A stretch of DNA of 64,000 bases. Origin: Streptomyces tsukubensis (GTDB lineage Bacteria; Actinomycetota; Actinomycetes; Streptomycetales; Streptomycetaceae). The notes beneath the pieces were generated by a model. The model was given only the letters and a program-made list of their open reading frames with translations. It was not told where the DNA came from and did no database searches. Made by a program: the position numbers and the translations under genes. The stretch lies in contig NZ_CP020700.1 of NCBI RefSeq assembly GCF_003932715.1, forward strand, positions 4,052,501 to 4,116,500, written 5' to 3'. Numbering within the stretch: position 1 is the first letter of the stretch; each line of letters begins with the position of its first letter. Positions 9,932 through 16,762 of the stretch are shown here, in pieces.

Positions 9932-11173
9932 ATGCAAACGGACCCCAGCGACAACATCGGCCAAAGGTTACGAGCGGTACGTCGCCAACGCGGGATGTCA
10001 CTGCGGACCCTGGCCGGACTGGCCGGCCTGTCCCCCGGCTTCCTGTCGATGGTCGAGAACGGCCATCGCCATCTGGACCGTACGGGACACGTCGTTTCGC
10101 TTGCCGAAGCCCTTCAGATCGCACCGGTCGAACTGACAGGCATGCCTCTTGCCCCTGCCGACGTGGGCATGGATTCCGCCCACGCGTCGATCCCGAGCCT
10201 CCGGCTGGCGCTGATGGGCATTCCACCGGACCCTTCGCGCGACCGGCGCGCTCACCCTCCAGTGCCGGTTCCCGCCCTTGCCACACGGGTCCGGGAGGCG
10301 AACCGCCTCTACCACGCAGCCGAATACGGGCATCTGGCGGATGGACTGCCCGGGCTTCTGAACGATCTGCACACCGCCGCCCAAACGGCCACGGGCGCCG
10401 GCCGGGCCGTGCTGCTCGGTCTGCTGGCCGACGCATACCACCCGGCCTGCACCTTGCTGTTGAAGAACCTCGGCTACACGGATCTCGCGTTCATCGCGGT
10501 TACGCGGGCCGCCGAAGCCATCGCCGAGCTGGACGATCCGGTCCGGACGGCACTCTCCGGTTTCTTCCACGCACATGTCCTGATGTCCGCCGGAAGCCCC
10601 GACCAAGCACTGGACCGCGCCGGACAGGCAGCCGATGTCGTGGGACGTCACCTCGCCGGACCCGGCGCCTGCGCACTGCTCGGGGAACTGCATCTCATGC
10701 AGGCCACATGCCTGGCCCTGGACGTCCACCGGTCCGGCGCCGACCGCACCCGGGAAGTCGGAGAGCATCTGTCGGAGGCCGGTGATCTGGCCGAGCGCGT
10801 CGGTGAAACCAAGGCGTGGCATCTGAACTTCGGCCCCACCAACGTCGGTATCCACCACGTCAGCCTCAACACCGAACTGGGCCTCCACGGCAAAGCCGTA
10901 AGCGTCCGGCCCGGCCTGAATCCGCAGATCCTGCGAGCCCCTGGACGCCAGGCTGCGTTCCACGCCGACCTCGGCCGTTCACTCACCCAGCTCCGTGGCC
11001 GGGACACCGAAGCGGTTGTCGAACTGCTGGAAGCAGAACGGGTCGCGCCTCAGCGCATCCACGCCAATGCTTCCGTACGCGGCGCTGTTGCCACGCTGCT
11101 GGAGCGCCGACTGCCCTCGCACACTGCCCGGGACCTGCGTGGGCTGGCCCATCGGGTCGGCCTTCAGCCCTGA
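9932..11173 (+). CDS. XRE-family regulator with TPR-like region, TTA codon near start
   Basis: A 413-residue regulator with helix-turn-helix RLRAVRRQRGMSLRTLAGLA followed by LSPGFLSMVENGHRHL (residues ~10-48) and TPR-like helices to the end. It shares the LYHxAExGxLxDxLPG block with the regulator at 6042-7256. ATG 9932 follows a GAGGGGTGGGG stretch that can serve as ribosome-binding site; other starts up to 25 codons earlier exist. Codon 13 is TTA (9968-9970), making bldA-dependent translation likely. It lies head-to-tail 84 bases after the previous regulator. Confidence 0.85.
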   Translation: MQTDPSDNIGQRLRAVRRQRGMSLRTLAGLAGLSPGFLSMVENGHRHLDRTGHVVSLAEALQIAPVELTGMPLAPADVGMDSAHASIPSLRLALMGIPPDPSRDRRAHPPVPVPALATRVREANRLYHAAEYGHLADGLPGLLNDLHTAAQTATGAGRAVLLGLLADAYHPACTLLLKNLGYTDLAFIAVTRAAEAIAELDDPVRTALSGFFHAHVLMSAGSPDQALDRAGQAADVVGRHLAGPGACALLGELHLMQATCLALDVHRSGADRTREVGEHLSEAGDLAERVGETKAWHLNFGPTNVGIHHVSLNTELGLHGKAVSVRPGLNPQILRAPGRQAAFHADLGRSLTQLRGRDTEAVVELLEAERVAPQRIHANASVRGAVATLLERRLPSHTARDLRGLAHRVGLQP

Positions 11174-11195
11174 AGAAGGCCCGGCACCGGAGGAG

Positions 11196-11211
11196 GTTCA
11201 CCACGGTGAAC
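11196..11211. promoter_or_regulatory. Palindromic candidate operator upstream of 11293
   Basis: GTTCACC-AC-GGTGAAC is a perfect 7-bp inverted repeat with a 2-base centre, 82 bases before the start of the next gene and 23 bases after the stop of the XRE regulator. The geometry fits a dimeric regulator site, possibly for one of the neighbouring XRE proteins. Its arm also resembles a PHO-box unit, but it is inverted rather than direct. Confidence 0.4.
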
Positions 11212-11292
11212 ACATCAGCGTAACCATGCTCTTACCTTCCGTAACGTGATCCGGGTGGAAGTCCCATCCGGCAGGAAGGGACAGGCCCAGCC

Positions 11293-12051
11293 ATGGCCGA
11301 GCAGCTGATGCACCATGAACCTCGGGCAATGCCCGCGCCCGGGAACGACACCGCGACAGGGCTGGACGGTCTCCGCCGAGCGCTGGACGCGCTCGCGTGC
11401 TGGTGGCTGCGGGACCGGGTCGTGGTGGCCCGGCTTGCCGGGGACGTGGGGCCGCTGGTGTGGGACGTGCTCAAGGGGTCCGGGGTCTGGGAAACCCTGC
11501 CCGTGCACTCCCGCGCCGCGCTGTACTGGTGCGTCGCGGACGGGCGGGCGATCCGGCGGGCGTGGCCGGTCGACGTGAGCGTGGAGGAGTACCGGCCCCG
11601 GGTCACCGCCCTCGTCATGGACGTGGCCTACTTCGCGGCCGTCTGCGACCCCGAGGGGGCCGGGCGCTGGCCGGAGGCCGACCCCGAGCGGACCCGCCAC
11701 GCCCTCCTCGCGGTCGAGCTGCTGCGCCAGTTCGGGAAGCTCCCCGTGGCCTGGCGGGCGGCCGTCCTGCGGGAGCTGCACCGCGCGGCCCGGCTCCGGG
11801 ATCCCGCGCGGCGCACCCTCGCCGAGGTGCTGGCCGAGGCGAGCGCGTACGCCATCAAAGGGGAGGACCCGCCCGGGCCGGAGTACGCGGATTTCCGGAC
11901 TGTCGACGCGCCCGAACTCGTACAACGCATCGCCCGCTTACCGCGCGGCTGGCGAGGCGAGGCGTTCCGGAGGATCGCGGCCGGGGGCGACCCGATGGCC
12001 GTGGAGGCGGCGGCGCGGGAGGCCATCAGGGCCGTCTGCACCACCCCGTAA
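11293..12051 (+). CDS. Conserved-looking protein of unknown function with a TTA codon
   Basis: A 252-residue soluble protein, helical and rich in Ala, Arg and Trp (LDALACWWLRDRVVVARLAG near residue 35; YWCVADGRAIRRAWPVDVSV near 75). No family is recognised and no catalytic motif stands out. A good ribosome-binding site (GGAAGGGACAGG) precedes the ATG. One TTA codon occurs at 11938-11940. It sits directly upstream of the small-protein pair and its hairpin leader, so it may belong to the same unit; the hairpin at 12062-12097 could end part of its transcripts. Confidence 0.75.
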   Translation: MAEQLMHHEPRAMPAPGNDTATGLDGLRRALDALACWWLRDRVVVARLAGDVGPLVWDVLKGSGVWETLPVHSRAALYWCVADGRAIRRAWPVDVSVEEYRPRVTALVMDVAYFAAVCDPEGAGRWPEADPERTRHALLAVELLRQFGKLPVAWRAAVLRELHRAARLRDPARRTLAEVLAEASAYAIKGEDPPGPEYADFRTVDAPELVQRIARLPRGWRGEAFRRIAAGGDPMAVEAAAREAIRAVCTTP

Positions 12052-12059
12052 ACACTCAA

Positions 12060-12132
12060 GCGCCCCGAACGGAACCGTTGGAGCGGTCCGCCGGGGCTTG
12101 CCGAACAGCTTTCCTGAAGGAGCTGAACGACC
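12060..12132 (+). promoter_or_regulatory. Two-hairpin RNA leader upstream of small-protein pair, copy A
   Basis: Hairpin 1 pairs GCCCCG 12062-12067 with CGGGGC 12092-12097 and encloses an inner stem (GGAACCG 12071-12077 with CGGTCC 12084-12089, one bulged A). Hairpin 2 pairs CAGCT 12106-12110 with AGCTG 12121-12125 and buries the AAGGAG ribosome-binding site. The same two hairpins at nearly the same spacing precede the paralogous pair at 48448, with different but still pairing bases in the inner stem. This points to a cis-acting RNA control element. Confidence 0.7.
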
Positions 12133-12372
12133 GTGTTCGACCTTATCGTTCGGGCCGTCGAATGGGCCCGGTTCTTACTCTTTCCCCTCGACCTCTTCCC
12201 CGTCCCCGAGCCCCCGGTCCGCACGGACCCCTGGCGCCGCCCGTGGACCAGCCCCACGCAGGAGGAGGCGCAGGCGATCCTCCGCGCCAGGGAGGAGGCG
12301 GCCCGCGGGAAGCGGAAGCTGTACTACCTGCCGCCGGGTGTGTTCCTCCCCCTGACGGGAGCCCGCCGATGA
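12133..12372 (+). CDS. Small hydrophobic-headed protein, first of a coupled pair (copy A)
   Basis: A 79-residue protein starting at GTG, placed by the AAGGAG at 12117-12122. The N-terminus (FDLIVRAVEWARFLLFPLD) forms an amphipathic or membrane-associating helix; after it comes DPWRRPWTSP and a charged helix (QEEAQAILRAREEAARGKRK). The gene at 48448-48756 encodes a paralogue (RDLIVQAFSWALHMLLP, SPWSRPWTGP). It contains a TTA codon at 12175-12177. Its stop overlaps the next start as ATGA, so the two are translationally coupled. Function unknown. Confidence 0.7.
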   Translation: MFDLIVRAVEWARFLLFPLDLFPVPEPPVRTDPWRRPWTSPTQEEAQAILRAREEAARGKRKLYYLPPGVFLPLTGARR

Positions 12373-12593
12373 CCCGCGACGGTCTCACCACCCCCGTACC
12401 CCCGCCGTCCGGCGGCCCCTGCGTGGTGTGCGGCCACACCTCGCCCGCTGCCGTGGAGGTCGGCTACATCCAGCAGACGAGCGGCCCGGGAATCGTGCAG
12501 TACGCCTGCCCCGAGCACGCGGCTGCGTATCTGCCGGGTCCTGTGCCCGACGAACTGGACTTATGCAGGGTGGCTAAAAGCGGGCATATGTGA
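12369..12593 (+). CDS. Small cysteine-motif protein, second of a coupled pair (copy A)
   Basis: A 74-residue protein. The motif PCVVCGHTSP followed by TSGPGIVQYACPEHA supplies CxxC and a third Cys with a nearby His, which could hold a metal. The paralogue at 48753-49031 has PCVHCGRTT and TSGPPMVQYACPADA, so the Cys pattern is conserved while the tails differ. A TTA codon occurs at 12561-12563. The tail (LCRVAKSGHM) is unlike the paralogue and may reflect a frame drift. Function unknown; a zinc-ribbon-like adaptor is a guess. Confidence 0.7.
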   Translation: MTRDGLTTPVPPPSGGPCVVCGHTSPAAVEVGYIQQTSGPGIVQYACPEHAAAYLPGPVPDELDLCRVAKSGHM

Positions 12594-12714
12594 GCTTGGA
12601 CACTATAAGGGTGGCCCGGTCCTGCTCGGTCAGGGGACAGCTGTCGGTAGCGGCAATCCATGTCAGCGGCCGCTCCTAGACTGGCGGGGCCGCCACGAGA
12701 GGAAATGATCACAA

Positions 12715-13179
12715 ATGCGCCGCGAACGCTTCCATGCCTTTGCCCTGGAGGCCCTCGGAAAGGGCCCGGACGTCCGGGGAGCCGAGCCGTGGGACCGTGG
12801 TGATCACACGGTGGGTTTGCATGTGACGTTTTCCACCGGTGCACAGGTCTGGATCAGTATCACCACGGCGCTTGCCCCCGGTGAGAAGCACGAGAGCGCG
12901 GAAGCGCCGGTGCACGCTGAGCCGCCGGCCGAAGTACCGGTCCCCGAGCTCTACCAGGACGGTTCCACCACCCCTGAGAAGGTCAAGCATTACCTTGCTG
13001 CGGTGATGGCGAACTCCGGATGCGATGAGATCGCCCTCGTCTACCCCTACGCCGATGACGGGCATCCCGGGTTCGGTCTGCAGTTCCACAACGGCGCCAA
13101 GGTTTTCTGCCTGCTCGTCCACTCCGCCCGGCCGGGCCAGTCTCCTGGTGCCAAGTACGAACTCCAGGCCGCCTTCTAG
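12715..13179 (+). CDS. Uncharacterised protein; its 3' third is duplicated at 14035-14202
   Basis: A 154-residue protein with no family recognised. The N-terminal half has HTVGLHVTFSTGAQVWISIT and the C-terminal half GFGLQFHNGAKVFCLLVHSA, two similar beta-rich blocks, suggesting an internal repeat of a small beta domain. GAGAGGA about 11 bases upstream serves as ribosome-binding site. A diverged copy of the last ~165 bases lies about 1 kb downstream without a start, indicating a local partial duplication. Confidence 0.65.
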   Translation: MRRERFHAFALEALGKGPDVRGAEPWDRGDHTVGLHVTFSTGAQVWISITTALAPGEKHESAEAPVHAEPPAEVPVPELYQDGSTTPEKVKHYLAAVMANSGCDEIALVYPYADDGHPGFGLQFHNGAKVFCLLVHSARPGQSPGAKYELQAAF

Positions 13180-13262
13180 CGGCTCACCGCCGACCGAGGC
13201 AGGCTGAGCGGCGGAGTACCAGGTACCACCACATCAGTGCATCGTTGATGAAGGGAGTCCTG

Positions 13263-13436
13263 ATGCAAGACTGCATTCACCACCGCTCCGGTGCCCGCTT
13301 CGAGCCGGGCACCTGCGAAGGCAACTGCCCCGTCTGCGGGGCCATTGTTGGCGCGCCGCCCGGTTCACCGACCACCTCTCACCAGGCCGCTGGATCGCGT
13401 GATACCTGTCCGGGTTCCGGCTCGCCCGCTGTCTAG
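13263..13436 (+). CDS. Small Cys/His-rich protein
   Basis: A 57-residue ORF starting MQDCIHHRSGARFEPGTCEG, with a CxxxCPVCG cluster and His residues that could bind a metal. GGGAG six bases before the ATG is a fair ribosome-binding site, and a strong hairpin (13460-13490) follows the stop. The family is unknown. It could instead be a relic, as this zone holds several decayed genes. Confidence 0.45.
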   Translation: MQDCIHHRSGARFEPGTCEGNCPVCGAIVGAPPGSPTTSHQAAGSRDTCPGSGSPAV

Positions 13437-13459
13437 CGACACGATCACCACAGGTGTAC

Positions 13460-13490
13460 GCGTGCCCTCGGTTCACCGCCGAGGGCACGC
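13460..13490 (+). terminator. Hairpin terminator with T-rich tail
   Basis: GCGTGCCCTCGG (13460-13471) pairs perfectly over 12 bp with CCGAGGGCACGC (13479-13490), and TGCTTTCTTGG follows. It lies 24 bases after the stop of the small Cys-rich ORF. A degraded look-alike follows the duplicated fragment near 14225-14250. Confidence 0.75.
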
Positions 13491-13518
13491 TGCTTTCTTG
13501 GGTTCGTTGTGGAGCTCG

Positions 13519-13651
13519 GTTTGACACCGGCTGGGCCCGGTTCCGCGAGGTTCTGGAACGCCATCCGTGTGCTGATGGAGATGATGCCGGCGGACACGTG
13601 GAGGGCAAGAGCATCTGGTTCGAGCTGCACGAGTCGGACCGGGTCGAGTAA
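13519..13651 (+). pseudogene. Remnant of a SpoIIE-phosphatase/anti-sigma ATPase gene
   Basis: Two pieces are joined. Bases 13519-13569 match the phosphatase segment encoding DTGWAR-REVLERHP of the gene at 3046-5139. Bases 13571-13651 match its very end, from the VLMEM stretch of the ATPase G box through the IWFELHES ending to the stop. The roughly 500 bases between these parts in the intact gene are missing, and the second piece carries small indels that shift the frame. No full product is possible; it is a deletion scar of a paralogue. Confidence 0.75.
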
Positions 13652-13664
13652 ACGGGCCAGTTCC

Positions 13665-13862
13665 CTACAGGTTTGCTGACCGGGCCATCTCGACGAGCCC
13701 GGACCAAGCCGAGGGGGAAAACATGATGACGGGTCCGTCGGGGCGCTTGCTGTCCCGAACGGGGACGGCGGGTGGGAAGCCCTTACCGAACTCGATGCAA
13801 TTGCCGCCATTGGTGCTATAAGAGGACTTGTGCCAAGTTATGGACGATCTGCTTTGATTCAT
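13665..13862 (-). CDS. DUF397 protein, orphan
   Basis: A 65-residue acidic protein with the DUF397 signature: TWHKSSYSTNGGNCIEFG at the start, VPVRDSKRPDGPVIMFSPSAW in the middle, WSGLVEMA at the end. DUF397 proteins usually sit beside a WhiJ-like XRE regulator and, often, an anti-sigma ATPase, and act in development or antibiotic control. Here no XRE gene adjoins it, but a phosphatase/ATPase remnant lies just downstream, so it looks like the survivor of a broken module. GGAGAG upstream is a plausible ribosome-binding site. Confidence 0.8.
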   Translation of the reverse strand: MNQSRSSITWHKSSYSTNGGNCIEFGKGFPPAVPVRDSKRPDGPVIMFSPSAWSGLVEMARSANL

Positions 13863-13886
13863 CGCAAACTCTCCAAGTGGGCACTC

Positions 13887-14051
13887 ATGCGCTCGGCCGA
13901 TGGCTCCGGCGACAGCGTGTACCTGATGAGCGGATCATATGCATGGATGGCGGCTGTGACTTCCTCCCCGTCCAGTGCAGCCGCCCTGGGAAAACCCGTC
14001 CACGTTGAGGACGTCATGAGGGTGCTTGCCCCCGAACTCCGGATGCGGTGA
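13887..14051 (+). CDS. Doubtful small ORF
   Basis: A 54-codon frame (MRSADGSGDSVYLMSGSYAW and on to VHVEDVMRVLAPELRMR). No family is recognised and no clear ribosome-binding site exists. It ends inside the duplicated fragment that begins near 14035. It may be a relic or chance frame. Confidence 0.2.
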   Translation: MRSADGSGDSVYLMSGSYAWMAAVTSSPSSAAALGKPVHVEDVMRVLAPELRMR

Positions 14052-14202
14052 GATCGCCCTCGTCTACCCCTGCACCGATGACGGGCACCCTGGATTCGGG
14101 CTCCAGTTCCACAACGGTGCCAGGGTTTTCTGCCTGTTCGTCCACTCCGCGCGGCCGGGCCAGTCTCCCGGTGTCAAGTACGAACTCCAGGCTGCTTTCT
14201 AG
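14035..14202 (+). pseudogene. Partial duplicate of the 3' part of gene 12715-13179
   Basis: The encoded stretch NSGCGEIALVYP, then GFGLQFHNGARVFCLFVHSA and the ending KYELQAAF, matches the C-terminal third of the upstream protein closely, and the frame is intact to a TAG. There is no start: the in-frame codon 14017-14019 is TGA and similarity stops near 14035. This is a 5'-truncated copy. Confidence 0.75.
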
Positions 14203-14313
14203 TGATTCACCGGGCGGTGTGCGGGTGTCCTCGGTCCGCCTGGCGAGGGCATCTGCCGTTTGGCCTGCCGGAGGCCATCTCCGGGCCCGTACCCGATGAA
14301 CTTCCCCCTGGAC

Positions 14314-14363
14314 TATACGGCACCGTATAACTAGGCTGATGGTGTTCTATACGCTGCCGTACA
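14314..14363 (+). promoter_or_regulatory. Tandem TetR-type operators upstream of 14382
   Basis: Two related palindromes, TATACGGCACCGTATA (14314-14329) and TATACGCTGCCGTACA (14348-14363), have centres 34 bp apart and end 18 bases before the ATG. The same two-site arrangement with the same 34-bp spacing occurs at 30879-30928, next to the TetR gene of 30289-30861. The most economical reading is that this TetR also binds here. Confidence 0.75.
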
Positions 14364-14381
14364 AGCAGGTGGGGGGACAGC

Positions 14382-14906
14382 ATGCCTCGGTTCAAGTGCG
14401 GGCCAGGGAAGTCCGATTCGAGGGTGGGCGTCGTGACAAGCGCGGTGGGCGTGCACCAGGTCCCCGAGCCCGTGTGGGACCTCGGCGGCCTGCCGGTGCC
14501 GGACTACGCCGACCACTTCGCTCTGACGACGGACGCCACCGCCGGACCGGAACGCTGGGCTCGGGCGATGTTCGGGGACGAACCCGACCTCGCCGCGCGG
14601 TTCATCTGGCGGGGGCTGCTGGGGCTCCGGCTCAGTCGTGGGGTGTCGGCGGACACCGTGGCGGGGTGGAGGATCGCCGCCCGAGGCGAGGACTGGATCC
14701 GGCTGGAGGCCGCCTCCTGGTTCCTCGACGGCGTACTCGTCGTCCGGGCGCCCGAGGGCGAGATCTCGCTGAGCACCTTCCTGCACTACCGCCGCCGCCC
14801 CGGCCGCGCGATATGGCCCCCGCTCTCCGCCGTCCACCGGCGGCTCGCCCCGGGACTCCTCCGCACCGCCGAAGTGCGCATCCGGCGCTCGTCCCAGGGG
14901 GTTTAG
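14382..14906 (+). CDS. DUF2867-like protein, probable TetR regulon member
   Basis: A 174-residue protein with WARAMFGDEPDLAARFIWRG, LGLRLSRGVSADTVAGWRIA and a C-terminal half EDWIRLEAASWFLDGVLVVR, then PLSAVHRRLAPGLLR. The build (N-terminal helical part, then a strand-rich end with a WPPLSAVHRRL tail) resembles the DUF2867 protein of 30952-31593, although identity is low and the family call is tentative. ATG 14382 has GGTGGGGGG upstream; a GTG at 14433 is an alternative. The shared tandem operators suggest both genes answer to the same signal. Confidence 0.65.
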   Translation: MPRFKCGPGKSDSRVGVVTSAVGVHQVPEPVWDLGGLPVPDYADHFALTTDATAGPERWARAMFGDEPDLAARFIWRGLLGLRLSRGVSADTVAGWRIAARGEDWIRLEAASWFLDGVLVVRAPEGEISLSTFLHYRRRPGRAIWPPLSAVHRRLAPGLLRTAEVRIRRSSQGV

Positions 14907-14993
14907 TGCCGTGACCGGGAACCTTCACCGAGGTGGTTGGTCCGCGCCGCCGACAGCCGGGCAACGTTTTGCATGCCGTGACATCGTGCTGCC

Positions 14994-15566
14994 ATGACCT
15001 TTGAAGTTCGCCCGGCATCGGTGTTCGAGGACGTCCGGTCCCTGGTCGGTCCGAAGTCGCCCGGCGCCAATGTCTGCTGGTGCCTGAGCTACCGGCTTCC
15101 GTCGAAGCTCAACAACGAACTCCGTGGGTCGGCCCGTGGTGAGTACGTTGACCGGCTGTGCCGCAACCAGCCCCCTCCCGGGGTGCTCGCCTATGACGGC
15201 GACGAGCCGGTCGGCTGGGCTGCCGTGGCCCCGCGCTCGGACACGTCTTTTGCCCGCAGCCGCACCATCCCGCACGTCGACGACCTGCTGGTGTGGTCCC
15301 TGTGGTGTATCCGGGTACGCCCCGGTCATCGCAGGCAGGGGGTCTCGCACGCCCTGATCGCCGGGGCGGTCGAGTTCGCCCGCTCTCACGGTGCACCGAT
15401 CATCGAGGCGTATCCCCTGGACAACGGGGACGCGCAGGTGGACACGACGATGGCGTACGCCGGGATCCGGAAGAACTTCGAGCGCGCGGGATTTAGCCAC
15501 GCGGCCGACACCACCTCGGTACTGGCCGGCCATCCCCGGGTCCTCATGCGGCTCGACCTGCGCTGA
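14994..15566 (+). CDS. GNAT-family N-acetyltransferase
   Basis: A 190-residue acetyltransferase. The core reads VLAYDGDEPVGWAAVAPRSD (strand beta4 region, ~63-82), then WCIRVRPGHRRQGVSHALI with the acetyl-CoA loop R/Q-x-x-G-x-G/A pattern (~105-120), and GAVEFARSHGAPIIEAYPLD (~122-141). N-terminal Cys residues (NVCWCLSY) occur in a subgroup of actinobacterial GNATs with a short Cys-rich head. The substrate is unknown. It stands alone after the DUF2867-like gene. Confidence 0.85.
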   Translation: MTFEVRPASVFEDVRSLVGPKSPGANVCWCLSYRLPSKLNNELRGSARGEYVDRLCRNQPPPGVLAYDGDEPVGWAAVAPRSDTSFARSRTIPHVDDLLVWSLWCIRVRPGHRRQGVSHALIAGAVEFARSHGAPIIEAYPLDNGDAQVDTTMAYAGIRKNFERAGFSHAADTTSVLAGHPRVLMRLDLR

Positions 15567-15713
15567 GAGACGTCTCATCGGTCTCGGATGCCGCCTCATG
15601 GGCCGGCCGCCCCACCGGATGCCCTTCTCGCCACGTACGTCGGCCTGTTCACGGTCCTGGGCGGCTCCGGTAGAACTGATCGAAGACGTGCGGTGCGTCG
15701 GCCGGGTCGACTT

Positions 15714-16142
15714 TCAAGCTGTATAGATCGTGGGACGCCACGAAACCTGGTCCTCGGCCAGCCCGTCAACGGTCAGGTTTCCCAACCAGAGCTGGTCACG
15801 GTTGGCATACGTCGATTCGAACCGGACACGCATTCCGCCGGGTTCCAGTCTCCAGCCGTTCGCGTCGAACTGTGCGATACGGTCGCTGCCGCACACGAAC
15901 GCTCGGGTGGCCTGAGTCAGTACCCATTGGGCCAGTTCGGCGTCGCCCGCTGTGGGCCGTCCGCAGTCGCGGGCCATCTGCCACAGGTGCTTCCAGTCAA
16001 CTCCGGAAGTCAATGGGCCGATGACGGCCACCTCTCCGATTCGCCGTGCGTCAAGGTGGTGCGTGGCATAACCGAATACCACGCCGAACAGGGCGAACAC
16101 TGTGACCCTGCTGGTGCCGGTCAGAACCTCGTCGGATGTCAT
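15714..16142 (-). CDS. Small protein with N-terminal membrane segment
   Basis: A 142-residue protein. The start MTSDEVLTGTSRVTVFALFG leads into one hydrophobic stretch (~12-26), followed by a soluble part with WKHLWQMARDCGRPTAGDAE and a strand-rich tail (RVRFESTYANRDQLWLGNLT). A single-pass or secreted protein is plausible. The family is not recognised. ATG 16142 was chosen because residues encoded upstream look random. Confidence 0.5.
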   Translation of the reverse strand: MTSDEVLTGTSRVTVFALFGVVFGYATHHLDARRIGEVAVIGPLTSGVDWKHLWQMARDCGRPTAGDAELAQWVLTQATRAFVCGSDRIAQFDANGWRLEPGGMRVRFESTYANRDQLWLGNLTVDGLAEDQVSWRPTIYTA

Positions 16143-16241
16143 GGGTGGTGCCTTTGCTCCAGGCGGGACCCGGGTACCTGATACGCGCCCGGGTCCCTTG
16201 TGCGGGCAGATCACGGCAGAGCGCCGTGTGCTGGGAGCGGG

Positions 16242-16682
16242 TCAGCAGCCGTCGCCGTCGCCGCAGCAGGCAGGCGGGTTGCACTCGGCCGTGGTGCTCC
16301 ACAGATGGGCGTCGACTTCAAACCCGGCTGCCCTGATCCGGTCGGAAACGGTCCTCATCAGTCCGTGTGTCCGCACCCCGGTGTTCGGGACGTGGTGGAC
16401 GAAGTAGCCGAACTGCTCCTGACACCAGGCGGCGTACTGCTGGGTGTGGAGCATGAACGAGTGCCAGCCGGGGTCCACTTGCTTGCTGGGCGCCATGTCG
16501 AACGCCTTCTGGCTGCCCAGGACGTACACGAAGGCGATGGCCTGGTCCATTACCTGGTCGGCCGCGGTCGGTTCCAGATCGTATTCTTCCGCGCAGAACG
16601 CTGCGAGGCTCTCGAAAAGCTTCGCACTGACGAGGTCGCGCCCGTGCCGTAAGGCGGCGGGACTATTCAGCATCGTCGTCAC
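16242..16682 (-). CDS. Uncharacterised actinobacterial protein (VDPGWHSFMLHT motif)
   Basis: A 146-residue protein of a type often seen in streptomycetes: CAEEYDLEPTAADQVMDQAI, then QVDPGWHSFMLHTQQYAAWC and FGYFVHHVPNTG. The His and Cys residues around the WHSF block could form a small active or metal site. The end is Cys-rich (CNPPACCGDGDGC). I recall similar proteins annotated as glycine-rich-domain proteins, without proven function. It lies 80 bases after the XRE stop at 16763 and may be co-transcribed. Confidence 0.65.
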   Translation of the reverse strand: MTTMLNSPAALRHGRDLVSAKLFESLAAFCAEEYDLEPTAADQVMDQAIAFVYVLGSQKAFDMAPSKQVDPGWHSFMLHTQQYAAWCQEQFGYFVHHVPNTGVRTHGLMRTVSDRIRAAGFEVDAHLWSTTAECNPPACCGDGDGC

Positions 16683-16762
16683 GTCAGACTTCCCTCCGGT
16701 CGGCGGTCGGCGGCCTTCGCTCTCGCCGAATGCCTGATTCTGGCGGGGTGGGAGGGTGAGTA

